From: DASWUZ01 sp036401395 | GTDB lineage: Bacteria; Acidobacteriota; Terriglobia; Terriglobales; Acidobacteriaceae | NCBI GenBank assembly: GCA_036401395.1 | Contig: DASWUZ010000098.1 | Span: 1 to 13,815, forward strand | DNA: 13,815 nt | Direction: 5' to 3' | In this document: positions 6,202-13,035 of the stretch, piece by piece | Layout of the letters: each line of letters begins with the position of its first letter | Position numbering within the stretch: the stretch's first letter is position 1 | Notes under the pieces: model-generated | What the model was told of the DNA's origin: nothing | The model's input: the letters and a program-made list of their open reading frames with translations, nothing else | Databases searched by the model: none | Translations under genes and position numbers: made by a program

Positions 6202-8295
6202 CTAGTTAGACAGCAGCTGCAGCAGGGCTTCTTCGTCGAGGATCTTTACGCCGAGGCCGGTGGCCTTATCCAGTTTGGAGCCGGCTTCTTCTCCGGCCAC
6301 TACGTAGTCCGTCTTCTTGCTGACTGAGCCTGCAACGCGGCCTCCGGCGGCTTCTATGCGCGCCTTGGCGTCTTCGCGAGTCAGATTGGGTAGAGTGCCG
6401 GTCAGGACGAAGGTAAGGCCTTCCAACTGCGAGGATTTTTTTTTCCTCTCTGCGGTGAAGGTCAGGCCGGCTTTGCGCAGGCGCTCGATCAGTTCTATAT
6501 TTTTATGCTCATCGAAGAATTCGCGGATAGCTTGCGAAACGCGGGGACCAACTTCGTTTACGCGCTCGAGTTCCGGCTGAGTCGCGGCCATGAGCGCGTC
6601 CATCGAGCCGAACTCCTCGGCCAGAAGCTGCGCGGTGCGTTCGCCGACGAAGCGGATGCCGAGTCCGAAGAGCACGCGTTTGAGTGGGTTGCGCTTGGAT
6701 TGCTCGATCTGGGCGAGGAGCGCCTGCGCGGTCTTTTCGCCGATGCGTTCGAGCGACAGCAGTGCCGGTTCGTCGAGAGAGTAGAGGTCGGCGATGCTCT
6801 TGACGAACCCCTGCTCCAGTAGTTGAGTGGCGACCGCTTCCCCGAGGCCTTCGATATTCATGACCTTGCGCGAGGCGAAGTGGAGCAGGCTCTCGCTGAG
6901 GCGCGCGGGGCAATCGACATTGACGCAGCGATGGTCAACCTCGCCCTCAGCGCGAACGATTTCGCTGTTGCAGACTGGGCAATGGGTGGGGAAGTGGAAG
7001 TCGTGGCGCGCGTGCGGGTCATCGTCTTTGCGCGGGACTACCTCGACAACTTTGGGGATGACATCACCGCCGCGTTCGACGGTCACGAGGTCACCGATCT
7101 TCAGGTTGAGGCGGGCAATTTCGTCTGCGTTGTGGAGCGTGGCGCGAGCGACAGTGGTGCCGCCGATCGAGACCGGCGTGAGGATGGCGACGGGGGTGAG
7201 CTTGCCGGTGCGGCCGACCTGCACGCGGATATCTTCGACGCGGGTGACGGCCGAGCGCGCGGAAAATTTGTAGGCGACAGCCCATCGCGGGGCGCGGCCG
7301 GTGTAGCCGAGGCGCTGCTGGAGTGCGGTTGATGCGACCTTGATAACGACGCCGTCAATTTCGTAGCCCAGGCCGACGCGCTGCTCTTCGGCGCGGGCGA
7401 TGAAGCCCAGGACCCTATCGATGTCGCGGATCGCTTCGCGGTGCGGGTTGACGCGGAAGCCGGCGGTGGAAAGGGCGTCGAGTGCTTCGGCCTGGTCGTC
7501 GAAGAGGTTAGTACCGTCGGGCTTGAGCGCGAAGTAGGCGTAGAAATCGAGCCTGCGTTGGGCGACCAGGTTGGGTTCAAGAGTGCGGATGGTGCCGGCG
7601 GCGCCGTTGCGAGGATTGGCGGCTGGGGCCAGGCCGGCGGCTTCGCGCTCCTCGTTCCAGCGGAGGAAGGCGGCGGCAGGCATGACCACTTCGCCGCGCA
7701 CTTCAAAGCCGGTGGGGAGGTTGGCGGCGGCCAGTTTTTTGGCCGATACCGAGAGTGGCACGGAGCGGATGGTGCGGACGTTGGAAGTTACATCTTCGCC
7801 GATGGAGCCGTCGCCGCGAGTGAGCGCACGCTGCAGGTGCGATGATTTGTCGTTTGATTCCGGACCCGCAGCGCCGCGATAGTGCAGCGCCATGGAGAGG
7901 CCGTCCAGCTTGTATTCGCAGACGTAGCTAACTTCGTTGTCTTTGCCGGGGTTGGCCCCGGGAAGGCTTGTAGCGAGCGAGCGTACACGTGCGTCCCATT
8001 CGCGAAGCTCCTCTTCGCTGTTGACGTTGTCGATTGAAAGCATTGGACGAGAGTGTGCGAGCTTGTTAAACCCGGCGAGGGGCTTGCCACCGACGCGCTG
8101 GGTAGGGGAATCGGCGGTGACTAGTTCGGGATGCGCGGCCTCTAGCTGCTTGAGCGACCGCATGAGCAGGTCGAATTCGGCGTCCGCAATTTCGGGCGAG
8201 TCCAGGACGTAATACTGATATTCATGGTGGCGGATTTCTTCGCGGAGGTGTTCTATGTCGCGGACTCCAGCGGGTCCGCTCGCCGCCTTCTTCAT
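6202..8295 (-). CDS. ligA: NAD-dependent DNA ligase LigA
   Basis: The 697-residue enzyme seals 3'-OH/5'-phosphate nicks during replication and repair using NAD+. The N-terminal Ia/adenylation region holds YYVLDSPEIADAEFD and the adenylation motif CEYKLDG with the AMP-accepting Lys129. Later come TRGDGSIGEDVT, FEVRGEV, GYEIDGVVIKV and the OB-fold region (WAVAYKFSA, VGRTGKLTPVA). The Cys4 zinc finger is complete (Cys439, Cys442, Cys457, Cys462), followed by helix-hairpin-helix repeats (about 475-600). A C-terminal BRCT domain (about 620-697) begins at LEGLTFVLTGTLPN. The protein is slightly longer than E. coli LigA (671) because of a short hydrophilic insertion after the adenylation motif (about 141-156) and an N-terminal extension. 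No Shine-Dalgarno precedes ATG 8295; a TATAAT box 6 nt upstream suggests a leaderless mRNA. It is divergent from the SdpI-like gene. Confidence 0.97.
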   Translation of the reverse strand: MKKAASGPAGVRDIEHLREEIRHHEYQYYVLDSPEIADAEFDLLMRSLKQLEAAHPELVTADSPTQRVGGKPLAGFNKLAHSRPMLSIDNVNSEEELREWDARVRSLATSLPGANPGKDNEVSYVCEYKLDGLSMALHYRGAAGPESNDKSSHLQRALTRGDGSIGEDVTSNVRTIRSVPLSVSAKKLAAANLPTGFEVRGEVVMPAAAFLRWNEEREAAGLAPAANPRNGAAGTIRTLEPNLVAQRRLDFYAYFALKPDGTNLFDDQAEALDALSTAGFRVNPHREAIRDIDRVLGFIARAEEQRVGLGYEIDGVVIKVASTALQQRLGYTGRAPRWAVAYKFSARSAVTRVEDIRVQVGRTGKLTPVAILTPVSIGGTTVARATLHNADEIARLNLKIGDLVTVERGGDVIPKVVEVVPRKDDDPHARHDFHFPTHCPVCNSEIVRAEGEVDHRCVNVDCPARLSESLLHFASRKVMNIEGLGEAVATQLLEQGFVKSIADLYSLDEPALLSLERIGEKTAQALLAQIEQSKRNPLKRVLFGLGIRFVGERTAQLLAEEFGSMDALMAATQPELERVNEVGPRVSQAIREFFDEHKNIELIERLRKAGLTFTAERKKKSSQLEGLTFVLTGTLPNLTREDAKARIEAAGGRVAGSVSKKTDYVVAGEEAGSKLDKATGLGVKILDEEALLQLLSN

Positions 8296-8301
8296 AGGTG
8301 A

Positions 8302-8307
8302 ATTATA
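8302..8307 (-). promoter_or_regulatory. -10 box TATAAT of ligA, predicted leaderless start
   Basis: On the minus strand a perfect TATAAT ends 6 nt before ATG 8295, which would place the transcription start at or next to the A of the start codon. The expected -35 region (about 8325-8331) reads TGATCT-like and is weak, so the promoter call rests on the -10 box and the lack of a Shine-Dalgarno. Confidence 0.5.
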
Positions 8308-8403
8308 AGTGTCCCCACAGCCGGAGATCAGCCGGGCACGTCAGTTGTCAGCGTACCGGGCGTAAAATGCGGGAAGCAAGAATGTACAGAAGGGAATTCA
8401 GCA

Positions 8404-8748
8404 ATGCGTCCTCATGACCTTATGGTGGCCAGGTACTTCCTGGTGGCAGTGCCCACGCTGCTATCTCTCGTTTCCGTGCCTTTGATACTTGGGAAGGTGC
8501 CGAGGAATTCATTCTATGGTGTGCGGATCCACTCAACCATGTCCGGGCCGGAGGCGGAGTGGTACAGGCTCAATCGCATTGGTGGAATGGCACTCTTCGT
8601 TGCCGGAATTGGGAGCCTGCTGGCCTTCGCCATACTCTCCGGCTTCCAAATGCGCGACGAGATAAGACTTGTGACTTACTCCGCGATTCTCTTTATCCTT
8701 ATTATAGGTGCGGTATTATTTTTACTTATCAGGGCTTACCAGAAGTGA
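8404..8748 (+). CDS. Small SdpI-family membrane protein
   Basis: The 114-residue protein has three hydrophobic segments (about 10-30, 58-78, 86-110). The loop after the first contains RNSFYGVRIHSTM and then EWYRLNRIGG, which match the SdpI signature (R-x-FYGvRtp-t, then W---NR--G). SdpI of Bacillus subtilis is an immunity protein for the SdpC toxin and also takes part in signalling, but most short members of this family have no toxin nearby and unknown function. No sdpC-like gene is visible here. A good Shine-Dalgarno (AAGGGA, 8390-8395) sits 8 nt before the ATG. A TAAAAT (8363-8368) could be the -10 box; no matching -35 is seen. The gene is divergent from ligA and convergent with zapA. Confidence 0.75.
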   Translation: MRPHDLMVARYFLVAVPTLLSLVSVPLILGKVPRNSFYGVRIHSTMSGPEAEWYRLNRIGGMALFVAGIGSLLAFAILSGFQMRDEIRLVTYSAILFILIIGAVLFLLIRAYQK

Positions 8749-8828
8749 CTTACTCACGACTTATAACTGCTGACCCTAGTTAGCACGGCCAACTATTTCA
8801 TCCCCGGTGATTTAGCCGATCAGTAGCA

Positions 8829-9200
8829 CTAAGTCCCCGTATCGAGGACGGAGTCGATGAGGCCCGCAAGTGAGTGGGCGCGGGTCCGAATGCTTCCCTG
8901 AGTGGCGCTCACGTTGCTGGTTAGGGCGGCGTATTTTTCTTCGAGCACTGCCAGTTCGTCGGCTACGTTCAAGGCGGCCAGCACGGCTACGCGCAGGGAG
9001 TCGACCGTCTTGCCCTGAGAGGCTACGGCGCGCATCTTGCTGTCGATCATGTGCGCGAGGCGGCGGACATATTCGGGGTCTTGCCCGTGGAGATGGTAAG
9101 TCTGGTCGTAGATGTCGACCGAGATCGCCGAGACGGCCTTCGCTGCTGACGTTGAAGCGGGGTAAAGTTCGGTCTGACTGGGGGGCGTTTTCTCAGGCAT
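8829..9200 (-). CDS. zapA: Cell division protein ZapA
   Basis: The 123-residue protein belongs to the ZapA family, which binds FtsZ in the cytoplasm and cross-links protofilaments at the division ring. A variable N-terminus (1-25) precedes the globular head: VDIYDQTYHLHGQDPEYVRRLAHMID, given by its ends VDIYDQ and RRLAHMID, with the family's g-dpeyv pattern. The long helix then carries the hallmark VAVLAALNVADEL (71-83). The coiled tail continues to about 113. The gene begins 8 nt after the stop of the upstream coiled-coil gene and has no clear Shine-Dalgarno, so it is probably translated by coupling. zapA downstream of pheT is a known arrangement in many bacteria (for example Bacillus). Confidence 0.88.
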   Translation of the reverse strand: MPEKTPPSQTELYPASTSAAKAVSAISVDIYDQTYHLHGQDPEYVRRLAHMIDSKMRAVASQGKTVDSLRVAVLAALNVADELAVLEEKYAALTSNVSATQGSIRTRAHSLAGLIDSVLDTGT

Positions 9201-9208
9201 GATGCGGC

Positions 9209-9490
9209 TCAGGCGGTGACTTCGTCGAGTTGTTTCAGAAGGCGCTCGACGCGGGTGCGGACTTCTTCGCGCTCGCGCCTGAAGGCGGATAGCTCTTCGT
9301 CGGCGCGGACGAAATCGGCGGCCTGAGAGTCGAGGGCCTGGTGAAGTTCGGCGACTTTGCGCTCGGCATGGGCGCGGGCCTCGCGCTCGGATTTGAGCAG
9401 GTCGACCATGCGGAGCACGCGGTGTTCGAGAGCGGCGAAGTCGTCAGCCGTGATGGGAAGTTCCGGCTCGGTGAGAGCGTAGGTCGACAT
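9209..9490 (-). CDS. Short coiled-coil protein, ZapB-like by position
   Basis: The 93-residue product is almost wholly predicted coiled coil (about residues 16-90), rich in Glu, Arg, Ala and Leu: for example VLRMVDLLKSEREAR, KVAELHQALDSQAADF and REREEVRTRVERLLKQLDEV. There is no catalytic motif, signal peptide or membrane segment. ZapB in E. coli is a similarly short coiled coil that binds ZapA at the Z-ring; that this gene directly precedes zapA (8 nt) suggests a ZapA partner. Similarity to ZapB itself is only of the coiled-coil kind, so homology is not claimed. A good Shine-Dalgarno (GAAGGGA, complement of 9498-9504) is 7 nt before ATG 9490. A promoter-like TATACT lies upstream, so the pair may be transcribed apart from pheT. 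Confidence 0.7.
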   Translation of the reverse strand: MSTYALTEPELPITADDFAALEHRVLRMVDLLKSEREARAHAERKVAELHQALDSQAADFVRADEELSAFRREREEVRTRVERLLKQLDEVTA

Positions 9491-9522
9491 CGTAAATCCC
9501 TTCTTATTGTGTGGCTGAGCGA

Positions 9523-9528
9523 AGTATA
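9523..9528 (-). promoter_or_regulatory. Candidate -10 box for the coiled-coil gene and zapA
   Basis: TATACT on the minus strand lies 32 nt before ATG 9490 in the 197-bp gap after pheT and is identical to the permease -10 box. No good -35 is present at 16-18 bp. The gap also holds a 5-bp CCCGC/GCGGG stem near 9635-9658 but no clear pheT terminator. Confidence 0.33.
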
Positions 9529-9687
9529 GCGCCGGTCGCGCTGAGGAAATGGTGAAAAGCCGGCGATTGTGCGAGGCGGAGTTAACTGCAGATGTTCGCC
9601 GTAAATTCCAGCCCCGAGCGGATGCTTGATTTGAGACCCGCTCATCGCAAAGTGCGGGATGATTGGGGCGCCGATTGCTCGGCTAAG

Positions 9688-11817
9688 TCAGGTGATTGGT
9701 GACGCGGAGGAACGCAAATGGCCGCCCAGGGATTGGAGGGCGGCGATGATGCGCTGGGAGAAGTCTTGCAGTTCTTCTTCGCGGAGGGTGCGGTCGGGGG
9801 ACTGGAAGACCGCGCTGATGAGGATCGAATAGGAGCCCTTCGGGACTCTTGCGCCGGTAGGGTCGCGGAGGATTTCTGTTGCTTCGAATCCCTGCATGTC
9901 GGGGATGGCAAGCGCTTTGAGAGCGCCGTCGATAGCGGCCCAGGAGATCGTGTCGGCGAAGAGGAAGGAGTAGTCGCGGCGGACCGCCTGGTAGCGGGAT
10001 AGTTCGGCAATGATTGGCTGGCGCAGCGGCTGGCGATAGAGGCGGTCGAGGTAGAATTCGCCGAGGAAGATGGGCTGTTTGAGCTTGCGGCGGTGGGCTT
10101 CGGCGGGGTGAAGTTGGCCGAAATAGCCAACCGTTGCGCCGTCGAGGACTGCTCGGGCGGAGCGGGTGGGGTGCAGCCACTCGGGGAGATGGCCGGAGCC
10201 GGCGGGAAAGGCGTCGTAGTAAATGGAGCGGCTTGTGAATTTGCTCAGCAGCGATTCGATGGCGCCCTTGAGGTCGTAGAAGTCGAGGGGGCGGGGCTGG
10301 TGGCTGGGGCTCTTCGAGCCCGTGCGGCCGGTTGCTCCGATCGCCAGGGAGGGCTGTTCGTTAACTGAGTCTGTGGTGCCCGCGAAGACGGTACCCATTT
10401 CGAAAAGGGCGGCGTCGGGGACGTCGCGGTTGAGGTTGTGCTGGAGCATGTTGATCATGCCAGGGATGAGCGAGGGGCGGAGCATGCCCGCCTCTTCGCT
10501 GAGCGGATTTCCGAGCGGGACGCCGGAGTTGGGCTGAGGGGCGAAGGCAGACGCTTCAGTCGCCGAGCAAAAGGTGCTGGAAATGGATTCGGTGTAGCCG
10601 CTGGCGAGCAGGGTGCGGCGGAGGGTTGATTCTTTGGCTGCCCAGGGTAGCTCAACGACTGCGCCAGCAAACGGCGGCAGGGTGTTGGCGAAGCGGTTGT
10701 AGCCGTAGACGCGGGCGATTTCCTCGATGAGGTCAATCTCGCGCTCGAGGTCGAGACGCCAGCTTGGGAGCTGGACTTCGTAGTTGCCGGTTTGCTGATT
10801 GGTTGTGGTCGGGTTCAGCGAGCAGCCGAGGGCCTTGAGGACGGTGGATGTGGTTTTGGCGGTGATGCCCTCTGGGTCTTCGGTCTTGCCCAGGATGCGG
10901 TGCACTTCGCTGAGATGGACGCTTATGGCGGGGCGCTTTGCAGTGCGGGCTTCGATGGCGGGGATGATGATGTCGATGAGGTCGCCTTCAGGGTGGCCGC
11001 CTGCCGAGAGGATGATGCGACTGACGAGCGCGTTGGCAAGAGGCGGGGCGTTGAAGTCGGCTCCGCGTTCGAAGCGGTGAGATGCGTCGGTGTGCAGGCC
11101 GTGTCGGCGCGAACTGCGGCGCACGGCGGCGGGGTCGAACCAGGCGGCTTCGACCACGATGTTGCGGGTTTCGGCGGTGATCATGGTGTCGTAGCCCCCC
11201 ATGACGCCGGCGATGGCGAGGGGTTTGAGGTCGTCGGCGACGATGAGGTCTTCGGGGTCGAGGGTGCGTTCGATGCCGTCGAGGGTGCGGAGGCGTTCTC
11301 CTTTACGGGCGCGGCGAATGATGAGGCCGCCGGTGATTTTATCGAGGTCGAAGGCGTGGGTTGGTTGGCCGATGGCGAGGGTTACGTAGTTGGTCGCGTC
11401 TACGGCGTTTGAGATTTGTTTTTGCTCGAGCAGGCGAAAGTAATGAGCGACGATGCCGGTGGACGGCGTGATACTAACGTTGCGGATTACGCGGGCGGTG
11501 AAGCGGCCGCAGAGGCTCGGCTCTTCGATCCTCACCGAGAAGGGCACTGACGTTGGCGCGGGTGCAGGCAACGACGCGTCAATATCGCGCAGGGGGACGT
11601 CGTAGATCGCGCCCATCTCGCGAGCGATGCCGTAGTGGTTCATGGCGTCGACGCGGTTGGTGGTGATGTCCATCTCGAATAGGGAGCCTTGGCCGTCGGG
11701 GAGCGCGAAGACGCCGTCAACGGCGATCCCGCGAAGGGTAAGGTCTTCGGCGAGCTGGGCATCGGTTATGGCGAGCTCGGGGAGGTATTCGCGGAGCCAT
11801 TGGGTGAGTATTTTCAC
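9688..11817 (-). CDS. pheT: Phenylalanyl-tRNA synthetase beta subunit, short form without the tRNA-binding insertion
   Basis: The 709-residue subunit pairs with PheS as an alpha2beta2 enzyme that charges tRNA-Phe; the beta subunit edits Tyr-tRNA-Phe and binds the tRNA. The N-terminal helix MKILTQWLREYLPE runs into LTLRGIAVDGVF and then directly to FEMDITTNRVDAMNHYGIARE (about 47-67). In most bacterial PheT about 110-120 residues of EMAPII-like OB-fold sit at this junction; here they are missing. The B3/B4 editing domain is intact (NAVDATNYVTLAIGQPTHAFD, IAGVMGGYD, HTDASHRFERGAD), as are B5 (about 290-370), the B6/B7 catalytic-like core (IARVYGYNRF, LLASGYTES, LRPSLIPGM, LFEMGTVF) and the C-terminal FDX-ACB anticodon-binding domain (about 610-706, RYQAVRRDYSFLFAD). 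The GTG start overlaps the pheS TGA by 4 nt. Confidence 0.96.
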   Translation of the reverse strand: MKILTQWLREYLPELAITDAQLAEDLTLRGIAVDGVFALPDGQGSLFEMDITTNRVDAMNHYGIAREMGAIYDVPLRDIDASLPAPAPTSVPFSVRIEEPSLCGRFTARVIRNVSITPSTGIVAHYFRLLEQKQISNAVDATNYVTLAIGQPTHAFDLDKITGGLIIRRARKGERLRTLDGIERTLDPEDLIVADDLKPLAIAGVMGGYDTMITAETRNIVVEAAWFDPAAVRRSSRRHGLHTDASHRFERGADFNAPPLANALVSRIILSAGGHPEGDLIDIIIPAIEARTAKRPAISVHLSEVHRILGKTEDPEGITAKTTSTVLKALGCSLNPTTTNQQTGNYEVQLPSWRLDLEREIDLIEEIARVYGYNRFANTLPPFAGAVVELPWAAKESTLRRTLLASGYTESISSTFCSATEASAFAPQPNSGVPLGNPLSEEAGMLRPSLIPGMINMLQHNLNRDVPDAALFEMGTVFAGTTDSVNEQPSLAIGATGRTGSKSPSHQPRPLDFYDLKGAIESLLSKFTSRSIYYDAFPAGSGHLPEWLHPTRSARAVLDGATVGYFGQLHPAEAHRRKLKQPIFLGEFYLDRLYRQPLRQPIIAELSRYQAVRRDYSFLFADTISWAAIDGALKALAIPDMQGFEATEILRDPTGARVPKGSYSILISAVFQSPDRTLREEELQDFSQRIIAALQSLGGHLRSSASPIT

Positions 11818-12947
11818 GCAAATTGCTCCAGAAATCTCAGGTCACCAGAGTAGAGGAGGCCGATGTCGCTGATGCCGTACTTCATCATGGCGATGCGGTC
11901 GACGCCCATGCCGAAGGCGAAGCCGCTGATCTTCGCCGGGTCGTAGGCGGGCTGCTTTCCCTGCACGAAGCCGCGCTTTTGCTCTACAAATCCAAAGACG
12001 GCGGGGTCGACCATGCCGCAGCCGAGCAACTCGATCCACCCGGAGTGTTTGCACTTGCGGCAGCCCTTGCCGCCGCAGAAGATGCAGCTGATCTGGACGT
12101 CGGCGCTGGGCTCAGTGAAGGGAAAAAATGAGGGGAAGAAGCGCGTCTTCACGGTCGAGCCGAAGAAGGCTTTCATGGCGTGGTCGAGCGTGCCTTTTAG
12201 GTCGCTGAACGTGATGTTGGTGTCGACGCAGAGGCCCTCGACCTGGTGGAAGATGGGCGAGTGCGTCGAGTCGGCGGCGTCGTTGCGATGGACCTTGCCG
12301 GGGATGACGATGCGGACGGGCGGGGGCTGCCTCTCCATGGTGCGGATCTGGACGGGGGAGGTGTGGGTGCGCATGAGGAGGCGGTCGCGGAGGGGCTTGC
12401 GGTCCTGGTTGGCTACGACCAGCGTGTCCTGAGTATCGCGTGCGGGGTGGTTGGGCGGGAAGTTGAGGGATTCGAAATTGTAGTAGTCGGTTTCGACCTC
12501 GGGGCCGACGCCGACGGAGTAGCCCATGGCCTGGAAGACGGCGACGATCTCGTTCATCGTGCGAATCAGCGGGTGTTCCGCGCCAAGTCTGGGGCGAGTG
12601 CCGGGGAGAGTTATATCGATGGCTTCGGCGGCAAGCTGAGCGGCAGTAACGGTAGGGGCCTGGATCGTGGCCGCTTCAAGACGCTGTTCGATGAGGTACT
12701 TGAAGCGGTTGAATCGCTGGCCTATCTGGCGTTTGGCTTCCGGGGGCGCGGCTTTGAGCCACGCTTCGCTGATGGATTTGAGGCGGCCTTGCTTGCGGCC
12801 CAGCCAGTGCAGGCGGAAAGCTTCAATATGTTCAGAATCAGAGAGGGCCGCCGCAGTGGCATCAACTTCAGCGGCTAGTTTGGCGAAGGCTGCGTCAAGG
12901 GTGCGGTCGTCGTAGGCCGTGAGGTTGAGGATTTGGTCTTGCGACAT
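11814..12947 (-). CDS. pheS: Phenylalanyl-tRNA synthetase alpha subunit
   Basis: The 377-residue catalytic subunit activates Phe and transfers it to tRNA-Phe. An N-terminal coiled coil (about 15-95) contains HWLGRKQGRLKSI. The class II core has motif 1 around HPLIRTMNEIVAVFQAMGY, motif 2 with LLMRTHTSPVQIRTM and GKVHRNDAADSTHSPIFHQVEG, and motif 3 with FAFGMGVDRIAMMKYGI. Within it lies a four-Cys cluster, CIFCGGKGCRKC (Cys288, Cys291, Cys296, Cys299), followed by GWIELLGCGMVDP. This zinc-ribbon-like insert occurs in PheS of several phyla and replaces a short loop in E. coli PheS. ATG 12947 has no evident Shine-Dalgarno. pheS and pheT are coupled through GTGA. The E2 gene ends 88 bp upstream on the same strand with a hairpin between. 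Confidence 0.97.
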   Translation of the reverse strand: MSQDQILNLTAYDDRTLDAAFAKLAAEVDATAAALSDSEHIEAFRLHWLGRKQGRLKSISEAWLKAAPPEAKRQIGQRFNRFKYLIEQRLEAATIQAPTVTAAQLAAEAIDITLPGTRPRLGAEHPLIRTMNEIVAVFQAMGYSVGVGPEVETDYYNFESLNFPPNHPARDTQDTLVVANQDRKPLRDRLLMRTHTSPVQIRTMERQPPPVRIVIPGKVHRNDAADSTHSPIFHQVEGLCVDTNITFSDLKGTLDHAMKAFFGSTVKTRFFPSFFPFTEPSADVQISCIFCGGKGCRKCKHSGWIELLGCGMVDPAVFGFVEQKRGFVQGKQPAYDPAKISGFAFGMGVDRIAMMKYGISDIGLLYSGDLRFLEQFA

Positions 12948-12981
12948 GGTCTATTCGAGGATAAATGACGGGGCTCATTCT

Positions 12982-13007
12982 AAGGGCAGACCATGGAACC
13001 TGCCCTT
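12982..13007 (-). terminator. Hairpin between the E2 gene and pheS
   Basis: AAGGGCAG (12982-12989) and CTGCCCTT (13000-13007) form a perfect 8-bp stem with a 10-nt loop, 28 bp after the E2 stop. On the minus strand it is followed by AGAATGAG, not a T-run, so it may be a weak terminator, an attenuator-like element in front of pheST, or an mRNA end. Confidence 0.45.
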
Positions 13008-13035
13008 CGCTCCCGCGTGGTCGCAGAACGGAAGA

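Noticed and set aside
6823..7332. Long + strand ORFs opposite ligA, pheT and pheS (for example 6823-7332, 10792-11412, 12246-12878)
   Set aside because: They are antisense shadows of strongly conserved genes, typical of GC-rich codon usage, with low-complexity translations and no recognisable domains.
8404..8748. SdpI-like gene as part of a toxin-immunity (Sdp) system
   Set aside because: No sdpC-like toxin or sdpR-like repressor gene is adjacent; the neighbours are ligA and zapA. Family membership alone does not support a toxin system.
8749..8828. 6S RNA or other ncRNA downstream of zapA
   Set aside because: The 80-bp gap is too short and holds only a weak CGGCTAA/TTGGCCG stem with a 19-nt loop.
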